From Halarchaeum nitratireducens (lineage in GTDB: Archaea > Halobacteriota > Halobacteria > Halobacteriales > Halobacteriaceae): a stretch of 64,000 nt of DNA. The stretch lies in the NCBI RefSeq assembly GCF_014647155.1, contig NZ_BMOQ01000006.1:248001-312000 (forward strand), in the 5' to 3' direction. The translations under genes and the position numbers were made by a program. The notes beneath the pieces were generated by a model, which was not told the DNA's origin, searched no databases, and worked only from the letters and a program-made list of their open reading frames with translations. This document shows, in pieces, positions 8,769 through 16,016 of the stretch (the first letter of the stretch is position 1; every line of letters begins with the position of its first letter).

Positions 8769-10148
8769 TCACGACACGACGGGGCGGGAGACGATCCAGA
8801 GCGAGAGGACGGTGTAGGCGACCATCAGCGCGACGAGCGGACCGTGTGCCCGCCACGCTCGCGTTCGGTCGTCGTACCGCCGCAGCGTCGCGTAGTGGGC
8901 GGCGACGACCGCGACGACGTGACCGACGACGATGATGACGACCTCGAACCCCCAGTAGGTCGGGACGGAGAGCCACGCGAGCGGCGCGAAGGCGACATCG
9001 AGGCCGATCCCGGCGAGCGCCAACTCGGCGACGCGTGCCGCCGACGTGACGACGGCCGTGCTGTAGTGTGCGACCTCGTAGACGACGACGATCGGGAGGA
9101 CGCTGGGCGCGATGCGCCGCGCGGTCGCGACGACGTCGTGACCGCCGCCGAGTCGGTCGACGAGGACGGCGGTGAGCGCGAACGCCGCGAGGAAGCCAGT
9201 GAAGCCGGCGAGGTAGAGTGCGATCTCGGTGGCCGTGTACGAGATGCCGAGCAGTCCGTGCGCTCCGACGAGCAGCGCTTGGAACTGCGGGGTGCTGGTG
9301 AAGCCGTCGAAGCTGATCGTGTAGACGGTGGCGACGACGAACGCGACGCGGCCGAGCGATGCCACCGGCCGCGCGCAGGCCGCCCACGGCGCGCGGAGCG
9401 TCGCCCCGAGTCGGGAGTCGCGTCGGTGCACGGCGATCGGTGCGACGCGACCGAGGAGGGCGAGGAAGACCCCGACCGGGTCGGCGTGCTCGCGCCACGT
9501 CGGACCGACGACGAGGAGGCCGGCGAGCATCCAGAGGGTGTAGGCCGCGAGGAGCGCCGCCGTCTTCGACGGCGACTCCGGGACCACGGTGAGGTTCTCC
9601 AGCACGCCGACGAGCAGGAGGAATCCGGCGAGCGCGGGCCAGCCGCCGAGCCACGCGACGTCCCGCTCACGGAGCGCCACCGCTCGCCCTTCGAGCCGGC
9701 AGAGCCAGTCGTAGAGGGCGTTCCACGGCGCGAGGACGCGCCACGGCGAGCCGACGAGCGCCGCGACGAGCGCGAGCCCGTGGACGGCGAGCACCCACGT
9801 CACGAGCGTGGCGACGTTCGCGGCGCGGATCTGGCGGCCGACGAACCCCCGATAGAGCACGACCGCGAACCCCGCGACCGCGAGCAGTTGGACGCCCGCG
9901 ACGAGCGCACGCGTCGCCCGCCGCCCGAGCACGGCGTGCGTCCGCTCGTCCGCGGTCGGATCCGAGACGAGGCGCGCGGACGCCGCGGCGGTCACGAGGA
10001 CCGTCACGCCCGCACCCGCGTAGAGATAGCCGAGCGGGATCGGCGCTGCGAACCGCGACGCCTGGATCTGGTGCGCGCTCACCGTCCCGGCAGTCACGAG
10101 GAGGGACACGACCGCCCAGACGGCCCGGCGGAGTGCGCGTCCCCTCAT
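8769..10148 (-). CDS. Polytopic membrane protein of unknown function
   Basis: A 459-residue protein that is mostly membrane, with roughly a dozen hydrophobic helices separated by short Arg/Asp-rich loops. The N-terminus (MRGRALRRAVWAVVSLLVTAGTVSAHQ) looks like a signal or first helix. Conserved-looking polar positions inside helices include H and W clusters (NALYDWLCRLEGR, VVYEVAHYSTAVV, PTYWGFEVVIIVVGH). I do not recognise the family with confidence. Its ATG overlaps the stop of a small upstream ORF (ATGA), which suggests coupled translation. Confidence 0.75.
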   Translation of the reverse strand: MRGRALRRAVWAVVSLLVTAGTVSAHQIQASRFAAPIPLGYLYAGAGVTVLVTAAASARLVSDPTADERTHAVLGRRATRALVAGVQLLAVAGFAVVLYRGFVGRQIRAANVATLVTWVLAVHGLALVAALVGSPWRVLAPWNALYDWLCRLEGRAVALRERDVAWLGGWPALAGFLLLVGVLENLTVVPESPSKTAALLAAYTLWMLAGLLVVGPTWREHADPVGVFLALLGRVAPIAVHRRDSRLGATLRAPWAACARPVASLGRVAFVVATVYTISFDGFTSTPQFQALLVGAHGLLGISYTATEIALYLAGFTGFLAAFALTAVLVDRLGGGHDVVATARRIAPSVLPIVVVYEVAHYSTAVVTSAARVAELALAGIGLDVAFAPLAWLSVPTYWGFEVVIIVVGHVVAVVAAHYATLRRYDDRTRAWRAHGPLVALMVAYTVLSLWIVSRPVVS

Positions 10149-10267
10149 ACGTCGAAGGCGTCCTCGGCGAGTCGGGCGAAGCGGCCGCCGCGTCGGTCGG
10201 CGACGCGCGACGTGATCCGGGCGCGTTGGTCAGTCATCGCGGATCCCCCCAGAGTGTGCACCGTCAT
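10145..10267 (-). CDS. Small ORF (40 aa) coupled to the membrane protein
   Basis: An ATG at 10265-10267 opens a 40-residue frame ending in the acidic tail RFARLAEDAFDV and stopping in a TGA that overlaps the start codon of the next gene (ATGA). A second in-frame ATG at 10237 would give 30 residues. It has no membrane segment. The overlap and amphipathic, charged C-terminus make it plausible as a real microprotein, but nothing confirms it. Confidence 0.4.
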   Translation of the reverse strand: MTVHTLGGSAMTDQRARITSRVADRRGGRFARLAEDAFDV

Positions 10268-10384
10268 CTCACTCCCCCGTTCGGGGATCGTCTACTAATG
10301 TGGTCTCATCATCGACCGTGGTCCGCCCGACCGTCCGTGTGCCGTCGACGGCGGCGTGCTCGCGGCGCTCGTCGTGCGGGCGAG

Positions 10385-11593
10385 CTACGAGGTGTCGGTG
10401 TCGTCGGAGAGCGCGACGACGCGACCGTCACCGTACATCACGAGGATCTCGTCGCGGCCGTCGCCGTCGATGTCGAAGAGCGTCGGCTCCGCCCAGACGG
10501 CGACGTCCCGGCTGTACGACGCTTGTACGTCCCCCGTTCGCGGGGACAGCACGTAGACGGTGCCGCCGTTGGTGACGGCGACGATCTCCGATGCGCCGTC
10601 GCCGTCCACGTCGCCCGCGACGGGCGGCGGCAGCACGTCCGCGTCCGTCGAGAGCGTCGTTCGCCACTCGGTCGCACCCGTGCTGACGTTCAACGCGGCG
10701 ACGACGTCGCCGCCGCCGCCGACGTAGACTTCGGGCGTTCCGTCGCCGTCCCCGTCCTCGACGTGACCGAGTGACGGCCGCGTCCAGTTCGTGCGCTGCC
10801 AGCGTCGAGCGCCGTCCGCGTCGAACGCGGTGATCGTCGACCCGCCGGACGCGACGACGACGCTCTGTCCGTCGAGGCGGCCGGCGGCGAGCCACGTCCC
10901 GCGGGTCGGTCGCTGCCAGACGACGCGACCGGTCGCGTCGAAGACGGTGAGGTTCTCGTTCGATCCGACGGCGATAGTCGGCCCGGAGACGCTCGGGACG
11001 TCGATCCGCTTCGGCGTGGCGAGAACGGTCTCGTCGATGTCGTATCGCCACGCGACGCTCCCGTTCGCGGTGGTCGCGAACACCGACCCCCGGAAGTCGG
11101 GCTGGACGACGAGACGCCGCGGTTCGGTGAGGACGACGGGGCCGGCGTACCCGAACGACGTGAGGTTCTGCGTCCACTGGGTCTCCCCGGTGTCGGCGTC
11201 GTAGACGTACAGGCGTTCCTCGGTCGTCGGCACGAGCACGTCCGCGCGCCCGTCGCCGGTCGCGTCGGCGACCACCGGATCGCCGATCCCGTGGATCGCG
11301 CACCGATCCGGATCGATCGCGCGCTGCCAGCGGATCCCGCCGCTCGCGTTCAGCATCGTCACCGCACAGCGCGCGTCCTCCCCCGCGACGGAACTCACCG
11401 GTGCGACGACGTCGACGCGGTCGTCGGCCGCGGCGGCGGTGACCGGATGGTGGTTCACCTGATTCGACCGCGGCGTATCCGAGACCCAGTCGACGGACAG
11501 CCCGCCGGAAGAGCCCGTGAAGAGGCCGACGCCGACGACGCCACCGAGGGCGAGTAACACCACGACGGCGGCGACGGCCGTCCGAGTTCGCAT
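10385..11593 (-). CDS. Secreted PQQ-like/FG-GAP beta-propeller protein
   Basis: A 402-residue protein with a signal peptide or N-terminal anchor (MRTRTAVAAVVVLLALGGVVGVGLF) and a repeated outer-sheet pattern. Repeats of the type VADATGDGRADVLVPT, VEDGDGDGTPEVYVGG, GDVDGDGASEIVAV and DIDGDGRDEILVMYG are Ca-binding FG-GAP/VCBS motifs, interleaved with PQQ-like blades (LYVYDADTGETQW, VYVLSPRTGDVQA). This predicts a cell-surface seven- or eight-bladed propeller. No catalytic residues are evident; binding or adhesion is likely. ATG 11593 is preferred to the GTG at 11602. It stands alone. Confidence 0.85.
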   Translation of the reverse strand: MRTRTAVAAVVVLLALGGVVGVGLFTGSSGGLSVDWVSDTPRSNQVNHHPVTAAAADDRVDVVAPVSSVAGEDARCAVTMLNASGGIRWQRAIDPDRCAIHGIGDPVVADATGDGRADVLVPTTEERLYVYDADTGETQWTQNLTSFGYAGPVVLTEPRRLVVQPDFRGSVFATTANGSVAWRYDIDETVLATPKRIDVPSVSGPTIAVGSNENLTVFDATGRVVWQRPTRGTWLAAGRLDGQSVVVASGGSTITAFDADGARRWQRTNWTRPSLGHVEDGDGDGTPEVYVGGGGDVVAALNVSTGATEWRTTLSTDADVLPPPVAGDVDGDGASEIVAVTNGGTVYVLSPRTGDVQASYSRDVAVWAEPTLFDIDGDGRDEILVMYGDGRVVALSDDTDTS

Positions 11594-11715
11594 CACTGGC
11601 ACTTCGATCGAACACCGTTAAACGCTGTCGGGAGCGCGGCGCGTTCGATCCGCGGACCACGTCACGTGTCCGCCCCGACGACCGCCGCACGGGGCGATCG
11701 AGCGCGCGGTTCGAC

Positions 11716-12390
11716 TTAGAGGAGGTCGTCGAGTATCTTCGACTGCGCCGCGACGAGATGCTCGCTGAACGTCGTCGGTCCGATTCCGAGCGCCGCCGCG
11801 ACCTCGGTCGCGTTCGCGCGCCGCGGCCGCTCGAAATACCCCATCTCGTAGGCGGTTTCGAGGACTTCGAGTTGCCGGTCGGTCAGCCGACCCGCGTCGA
11901 CGAAGACGTCGTCGCCGGACGTGCTCTCGGCGGGCGAGCGGACGAACCGCTCGATGTCCATGCTGGGGAACCGCTCGCGGAGGTCGGCGACGACGTCCCG
12001 GAGCCGGTCGTAATCCTCGGCGTAGAACGTGAGTCTCGGCACGCCCGCGCGGACCTCGTGGCGGACGACCGGGCAGCCGAGTTCGCAGAGCCGCCGCCGG
12101 GGACAGTCCACGTCGGCGTCGACGTCGAGCCGGTAGCGAATCGTCTCACCGTGTTCGAAGATCGGCACCGGCACCGGGTCCGGGTCCGCGTTTGGGGCGT
12201 CAGCGAGCGAGTCCGGCGCCGTTCCCGTAGAGAACTCGAGCACGCGTACGCGAGACGGGGGATCGGTGTCGGCTCGCCGCTCGGCCACCGCGATCGAGGA
12301 GAGGGTCGCCGCGGCTCGATTCGAGAGCGTGCCGAGCGGACAGACGTCCGCGTCGAGGAACGAGACGGTAGTCCGGATCCCGGACGGCAT
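11716..12390 (-). CDS. Bat/DmsR-type HTH transcriptional regulator
   Basis: A 224-residue haloarchaeal regulator. The C-terminal 60 residues have the bacterio-opsin-activator-type HTH (HTH_10): LTDRQLEVLETAYEMGYFERPRR ... TEVAAALGIGPTTFSEHL..A..KIL. The N-terminal 150 residues form a sensor-like domain with a CPRRRLCELGCPV cluster of three cysteines (about residues 95-105) that might bind metal or sense redox. The gene is monocistronic and its target is unknown; adjacent genes do not form an obvious regulon. Confidence 0.88.
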   Translation of the reverse strand: MPSGIRTTVSFLDADVCPLGTLSNRAAATLSSIAVAERRADTDPPSRVRVLEFSTGTAPDSLADAPNADPDPVPVPIFEHGETIRYRLDVDADVDCPRRRLCELGCPVVRHEVRAGVPRLTFYAEDYDRLRDVVADLRERFPSMDIERFVRSPAESTSGDDVFVDAGRLTDRQLEVLETAYEMGYFERPRRANATEVAAALGIGPTTFSEHLVAAQSKILDDLL

Positions 12391-12466
12391 AGCCGTGGGC
12401 GACCCTTCGACGCGGGGGTACTTGAACGTGAAGCACCCGACCCGGCGCGGGCGGGGTCGACGGCGC

Positions 12467-12919
12467 TCAGTGATCGCGCTCGACGATGATCTCGCGGCCG
12501 GAGAGGGTCTCCGCGACGAGTCGGTAGAGGTTGATGTCGAGATCGCGCTTCTCCTCGCCCCAGATCTCGAAGAGCGGGCGTTTGGCCTCGCCGTACTGTT
12601 CGATGTGCTCGACGGAGAGGTCGTCTCGATCGATCTCCTGAAGCTGGCCCTGTGCGACGACGCTCCGGTACGTATCCGCCTCCTCCTCGTAGACGACGAG
12701 GCGTGCCGCCGGGGCGGACGCGAGGAACTGACGCTTCTCGCTCTCCGGAGAGGAGACCAAGCGGAGGTAGAAGGTTCGCTCGTCCGGGTCGTAGCCGTAC
12801 GAGATCGGGATCGCGTAGGGATCGTCGTCGCGGGCGAGGGAGATCACGCCGGTCTCGTGACGCCCCAATATCGCGTCCGTCTCGTCGGGTGATAGTTCGG
12901 TCTGCGTGTTCAGGGCCAT
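12467..12919 (-). CDS. Pyridoxamine 5'-phosphate oxidase-like flavin-binding protein
   Basis: A 150-residue FMN-binding split-barrel protein of the PNPOx-like haloarchaeal family. It shows ILGRHETGVISLARDDDPYAIPISYGYDPDERTFYLRL near the N-terminus and VVYEEEADTYRSVVAQGQLQEI in the middle, the strands forming the barrel. Such proteins may bind FMN or F420; the substrate is unknown. The ATG at 12919 has a TATA-like taatattc (12955-12962 region) about 36 nt upstream on the minus strand, consistent with a leaderless start; the frame upstream of it is not credible coding. Confidence 0.85.
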   Translation of the reverse strand: MALNTQTELSPDETDAILGRHETGVISLARDDDPYAIPISYGYDPDERTFYLRLVSSPESEKRQFLASAPAARLVVYEEEADTYRSVVAQGQLQEIDRDDLSVEHIEQYGEAKRPLFEIWGEEKRDLDINLYRLVAETLSGREIIVERDH

Positions 12920-13025
12920 CGGCTCGTATCCGGTCAAAGCACGAGGTGCAATGAATATTACTCTGTCCATCCGTCTCGGCACGCGCCGAACGGTGACAGG
13001 GCGCGTCCCGACGGTACAGGGGAGA

Positions 13026-13172
13026 CTATGCGAACGCCGAGCGAGAGACGGACGCACCGCAGATAACACACCCTCTGTCGAGGAGCGCGTCCTTCATCGA
13101 GGCGTTCACGTCGAGCGACTCGCCGCACTCGGGACAGACGAAGGTGTATTCGGCTTCCTCTTCGCTACCCAT
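13026..13172 (-). CDS. Small zinc-ribbon protein (48 aa), paralog of 311-475
   Basis: A 48-residue protein beginning MGSEEEAEYTFVCPEC. It has two Cys-x2-Cys knuckles, CPEC (residues 13-16) and CVIC (35-38), and the spacer ASMKDALLDRGC that matches AMRDDLLAAGC of the other microprotein in this window. It therefore forms one zinc ribbon and belongs to the same family. It lies upstream of the flavin-binding protein gene and is transcribed in the same direction, but 107 nt separate them, so co-transcription is uncertain. The function is unknown. Confidence 0.8.
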   Translation of the reverse strand: MGSEEEAEYTFVCPECGESLDVNASMKDALLDRGCVICGASVSRSAFA

Positions 13173-13324
13173 CGTAGAGAGTGGATCGTCGTATCACAAT
13201 AAATATCCCCCTCTTATTTCGACAGCGCGAGAACGGCGCGCGACGGGGCGGGTCCGGCGCCGTATATAAACCACCCCACTATTGGGACTGTCAATTGTTT
13301 CTCCTCCCGTCGATACGTCTGAGT

Positions 13325-13732
13325 ATGATTCAGCTCTCGGAGACGGTGTCGCGCGCGGGTGGGGAATCCGACGACGGCGCGACGGTCGTCGACTGCCCGG
13401 AGACGGTGCAATCACTCCTCGCGGCGCTCAACGCCGACGACGGGCACGCGATCCTCGACGCGACCGACGAGCGCGCTCGCTCGGCGAGCGAGATCTCGGA
13501 GGCGTGCGACATCCCGCTCTCGACGACCTATCGGAAGCTCAGTCTCTTCACGGAGGCCGGACTGCTGGAGGAGCGGACTCGGGCGCGATGCGGACGCAAG
13601 CCGGTCAACGAATACCGACGGTTAGTGGACGACATCGAACTCGACATCGAAGCGGACGGGGAGATCCGAGTTCGCGTCTCACACCGTGAGCGCTCGGAGG
13701 GCGGGGCGCCCGTCGAACCGGTGCCGCGCTGA
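13325..13732 (+). CDS. ArsR-like winged-helix transcriptional regulator
   Basis: A 135-residue regulator. After a short acidic head, a winged-helix domain is seen: VQSLLAALNADDGHAILDATDERARSASEISEACDIPLSTTYRKLSLFTEAGLLEER, with recognition helix PLSTTYRKLSLF. A C-terminal strand-rich segment (IELDIEADGEIRVRVSHRE) follows. ATG 13325 is chosen because conserved sequence starts close behind; an open frame extends upstream to 13181 but includes a promoter-like stretch (tatataaacc near 13262). The target is unknown. The next genes belong to the oxidase locus. Confidence 0.85.
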   Translation: MIQLSETVSRAGGESDDGATVVDCPETVQSLLAALNADDGHAILDATDERARSASEISEACDIPLSTTYRKLSLFTEAGLLEERTRARCGRKPVNEYRRLVDDIELDIEADGEIRVRVSHRERSEGGAPVEPVPR

Positions 13733-13753
13733 CGCGCGTCGGATACGGCGGGC

Positions 13754-13939
13754 TCAGGCGTGGCCGGTCGAAGCGCGCTTCTCGGGGATGAAACACCGGT
13801 AGAGGAGCCCCGCGATGAGGGCGACGTTGAGGAACGTGAGCACGACGACCGGATCGGGGTTTTTCGCGAGATAGACCGCGGTGGGGACGAACGCCAACAG
13901 CACCAGTGCGGTCAGCCAGTGGAGCGGAACGTCGGCCAT
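13754..13939 (-). CDS. Small two-helix membrane protein beside the oxidase locus
   Basis: A 61-residue protein, MADVPLHWLTALVLLAFVPTAVYLAK then NPDPVVVLTFLNVALIAGLLYRCF, i.e. two membrane helices in a hairpin with a charged tail. ATG 13939 is the start that leaves no unnatural N-terminal tail. It is divergent from the ba3-type oxidase operon beginning at 14103. Small one- or two-helix subunits are known in archaeal ba3 oxidase clusters, so it may be an accessory subunit, but that is inference from position only. Confidence 0.65.
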   Translation of the reverse strand: MADVPLHWLTALVLLAFVPTAVYLAKNPDPVVVLTFLNVALIAGLLYRCFIPEKRASTGHA

Positions 13940-14102
13940 AGACGTCAGTCCCTCGCCGATCGGGTAAGGGCTGTCGGGTGTTCCAATCAGGATAGAAACT
14001 CCCGATGGGATAAGTGGGCGGTCATCTGACTCGCACACATGGGAGCGTCACGACCGCTCGCCGCGACGGCGACGTCACCGAGACAGGGGTCGCCACCGAC
14101 CC

Positions 14103-15362
14103 GTGAGCACGGTGTCTGACCGACGGTACAGCCGGCGGCGGTTCCTCCGCGACACGACCGCCGTCGCCGCGGCCCTGAGCGCGAGCACCGGGGTTTCGGC
14201 GGCCGCGTCCAGCCCGAGCTACGACGGATGGTTCACGGGCGACGCGAGAGGCGCCGAAACGAAAAACTACGACGGAACGACGGTCGACAAGACCGGTCAG
14301 GATTCGGTCACGATCGAGGTCGGCGCACAGGGCAACGGCGGCTCCTACGCCTACGCCCCGCCCGCCGTCCGGATCTCGCCGGGCACTGAAGTGACCTTCG
14401 AGTGGGTGTCGAACACCCACGACATCCAGATCGAGTCGGCCCCCTCGGGGGCGAGCTGGGAGGGCGTCGACTCCATCGAGAACGAGGGGTACACCCACTC
14501 GCACACCTTCGAGACCGCCGGCGTCTACAAGTACTACTGCACGCCTCACCTCTCGCTCGGGATGAAGGGTGCCATCGTCGTCGGTGGGAGCGGCGGCGGT
14601 GGCAGTAGCGGCGGTCGCAACGCGAGCGCGGATTGGGGCGACTGGTTCACCGACTCCGCGAGGGGCGGCGCCGTCGGGAACTACGACGGGACGACGGTCG
14701 ACAAGACCGGTCAGGATTCGGTTACGGTCGAAGTCGGCGCACAGGGCAACGGGGGCTCCTACGCTTACGCCCCGCCGGCGCTGAAGATATCGCCGGGCAC
14801 CGAGGTAACCTTCGAGTGGGTGTCGAACACCCACGACATCCAGATCGAGTCGGCCCCCTCGGGGGCGAGCTGGGAGGGCGTCGACTCCATCAAGAACGAG
14901 GGGTACACTCACTCGCACACCTTCGAGACGAGCGGGACGTACACGTACTACTGTACGCCCCACCTCTCGATGGGGATGAAGGGTGGGATCTTCGTCACCG
15001 GCAACAGCGGTGGCGGCGGTGGCGGTGGTGGCGGCGGCGTCATCCCGGACCTCAACTGGTGGAACATCGCGTGGATCGCCGGTCCCTCGGCCGTCGCGAT
15101 CCCGTCCATCGTCGCGTACCTCCTCTGGGACTACCACCGCGCCGGCGCGTTCGACGGCGTCCTCGATCGCGGACCGTCGGAAGCGCCCCCGGAGACCACG
15201 GAGGCACCGCCGGCGTCGCCCGAGCGCGAGCTCGATCACGACGAGTACGATCCGTGGGGGACGGCGACGTTGCTCGGCGTCTACTTCGTCATCATCTCGG
15301 TCGCGTGGGCGCTGATGTACTTCGTCGAATTCCTCGGAAACGGCCCACACATCTTCGGCTAA
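14103..15362 (+). CDS. Two-domain halocyanin with C-terminal membrane anchor
   Basis: An exported blue-copper electron carrier, probably donor to the ba3-type oxidase encoded next. The 419-residue protein has a Tat motif RRRFLRD (residues 11-17) and two plastocyanin-like domains: copper ligands H106, C146, H149, M154 and H244, C284, H287, M292. A Gly-rich linker (residues about 300-313) precedes an anchor helix (WIAGPSAVAIPSIVAYLLW) and a second C-terminal helix. The two domains are nearly identical over long stretches (repeat unit 138 codons). GTG 14103 or GTG 14112 could be the start. coxB starts 4 nt after the stop. Confidence 0.88.
   Translation: MSTVSDRRYSRRRFLRDTTAVAAALSASTGVSAAASSPSYDGWFTGDARGAETKNYDGTTVDKTGQDSVTIEVGAQGNGGSYAYAPPAVRISPGTEVTFEWVSNTHDIQIESAPSGASWEGVDSIENEGYTHSHTFETAGVYKYYCTPHLSLGMKGAIVVGGSGGGGSSGGRNASADWGDWFTDSARGGAVGNYDGTTVDKTGQDSVTVEVGAQGNGGSYAYAPPALKISPGTEVTFEWVSNTHDIQIESAPSGASWEGVDSIKNEGYTHSHTFETSGTYTYYCTPHLSMGMKGGIFVTGNSGGGGGGGGGGVIPDLNWWNIAWIAGPSAVAIPSIVAYLLWDYHRAGAFDGVLDRGPSEAPPETTEAPPASPERELDHDEYDPWGTATLLGVYFVIISVAWALMYFVEFLGNGPHIFG
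14245..15000 (+). repeat. Internal tandem duplication of the halocyanin domain, period 414 bp
   Basis: The first copper-binding domain is repeated 414 bp later. The bases from 14394 to 14477 recur exactly at 14808-14891 (84 bp), with only scattered substitutions on either side (for example in the GTC/GTA and GAG/AAG codons that flank the block). This high DNA identity points to a recent duplication or ongoing gene conversion. All four copper ligands are retained in both copies. Confidence 0.9.
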
Positions 15363-15366
15363 CACA

Positions 15367-15960
15367 ATGGAGATACACCGCCTCGAAAAGATCTGGCTCG
15401 CCGTATCGCTCGTGTTCATCGTCGCGCTCGTCGCCTCTATCGTCTACGGCGTCGCCGGCATGGGCGTCGGCACCGTCGGCGACACCGGACAGCAACTCGA
15501 CCCGAACGGGCTCGATCAGACGCGGTTCGCCGACCCCGGCGGCCACTGGGTGGACGACGATCACTACGTCGTGAACGTCGTCGCCCGCCAGTTCCTCTTC
15601 CAGCCGGGCACCCAGGAGCCGATCATGGTGCCCGCGAACACCACCGTGACGTTCTACGTCACGAGCCCCGACGTCGTCCACGGGTTCGACGTCGTCGGCA
15701 CGCATCTGAACGCCATGGTCATCCCCGGACAGGAAACCAAACTCACCACCGAGTTCGACGAGCCGAAGTCGTACGGGATCGTCTGTCACGAGTACTGCGG
15801 CGCCGGCCACCAGAGCATGGCCGGCCAGCTCATCGTCGTCCCGGCCGACGAGCTCCCGAAGAACGGGAGCGCCGCGTCGGGGAACGCCACGGCGACCAAC
15901 GCGACCGCCGACGCGGCGAACGCGAGCGCGGCCGTCGCGGCACCGGAGGTGTCGGCATGA
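15367..15960 (+). CDS. Heme-copper oxidase subunit II (ba3-type), CuA
   Basis: Membrane-anchored CuA subunit that passes electrons from halocyanin to subunit I. The 197-residue protein has one N-terminal helix (IWLAVSLVFIVALVASIVYGV) and the CuA loop C140-HEYCGAGH-S-M151: ligands H105, C140, E142 (backbone), C144, H148 and M151 are all present. The Ala/Asn/Thr-rich tail (residues 165-197) is a low-complexity linker-like extension. A single N-terminal helix is typical of ba3-type oxidases. It is followed by a short ORF overlapping its stop (ATGA), then subunit I. Confidence 0.93.
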   Translation: MEIHRLEKIWLAVSLVFIVALVASIVYGVAGMGVGTVGDTGQQLDPNGLDQTRFADPGGHWVDDDHYVVNVVARQFLFQPGTQEPIMVPANTTVTFYVTSPDVVHGFDVVGTHLNAMVIPGQETKLTTEFDEPKSYGIVCHEYCGAGHQSMAGQLIVVPADELPKNGSAASGNATATNATADAANASAAVAAPEVSA

Positions 15961-16016
15961 ACGCCGTCCGCGCCGCCCGGCAGAGTCGCGTGCGCTCGGG
16001 GGGTGAGCGCGCGTGA
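15957..16016 (+). CDS. 19-codon ORF bridging subunit II and subunit I
   Basis: The ATG overlaps the subunit II TGA (ATGA) and its own TGA overlaps the subunit I GTG (GTGA at 16013-16016). The 19 residues are Arg-rich (MNAVRAARQSRVR...), unlike surrounding proteins. It may only serve to couple translation of the two subunits, since no intergenic space would otherwise let the ribosome reinitiate at 16013. Confidence 0.35.
   Translation: MNAVRAARQSRVRSGGERA

Noticed and set aside
8280-10298. 672-codon plus-strand frame
   Set aside because: Antisense of the DUF457 and polytopic membrane genes; highly charged low-complexity translation.
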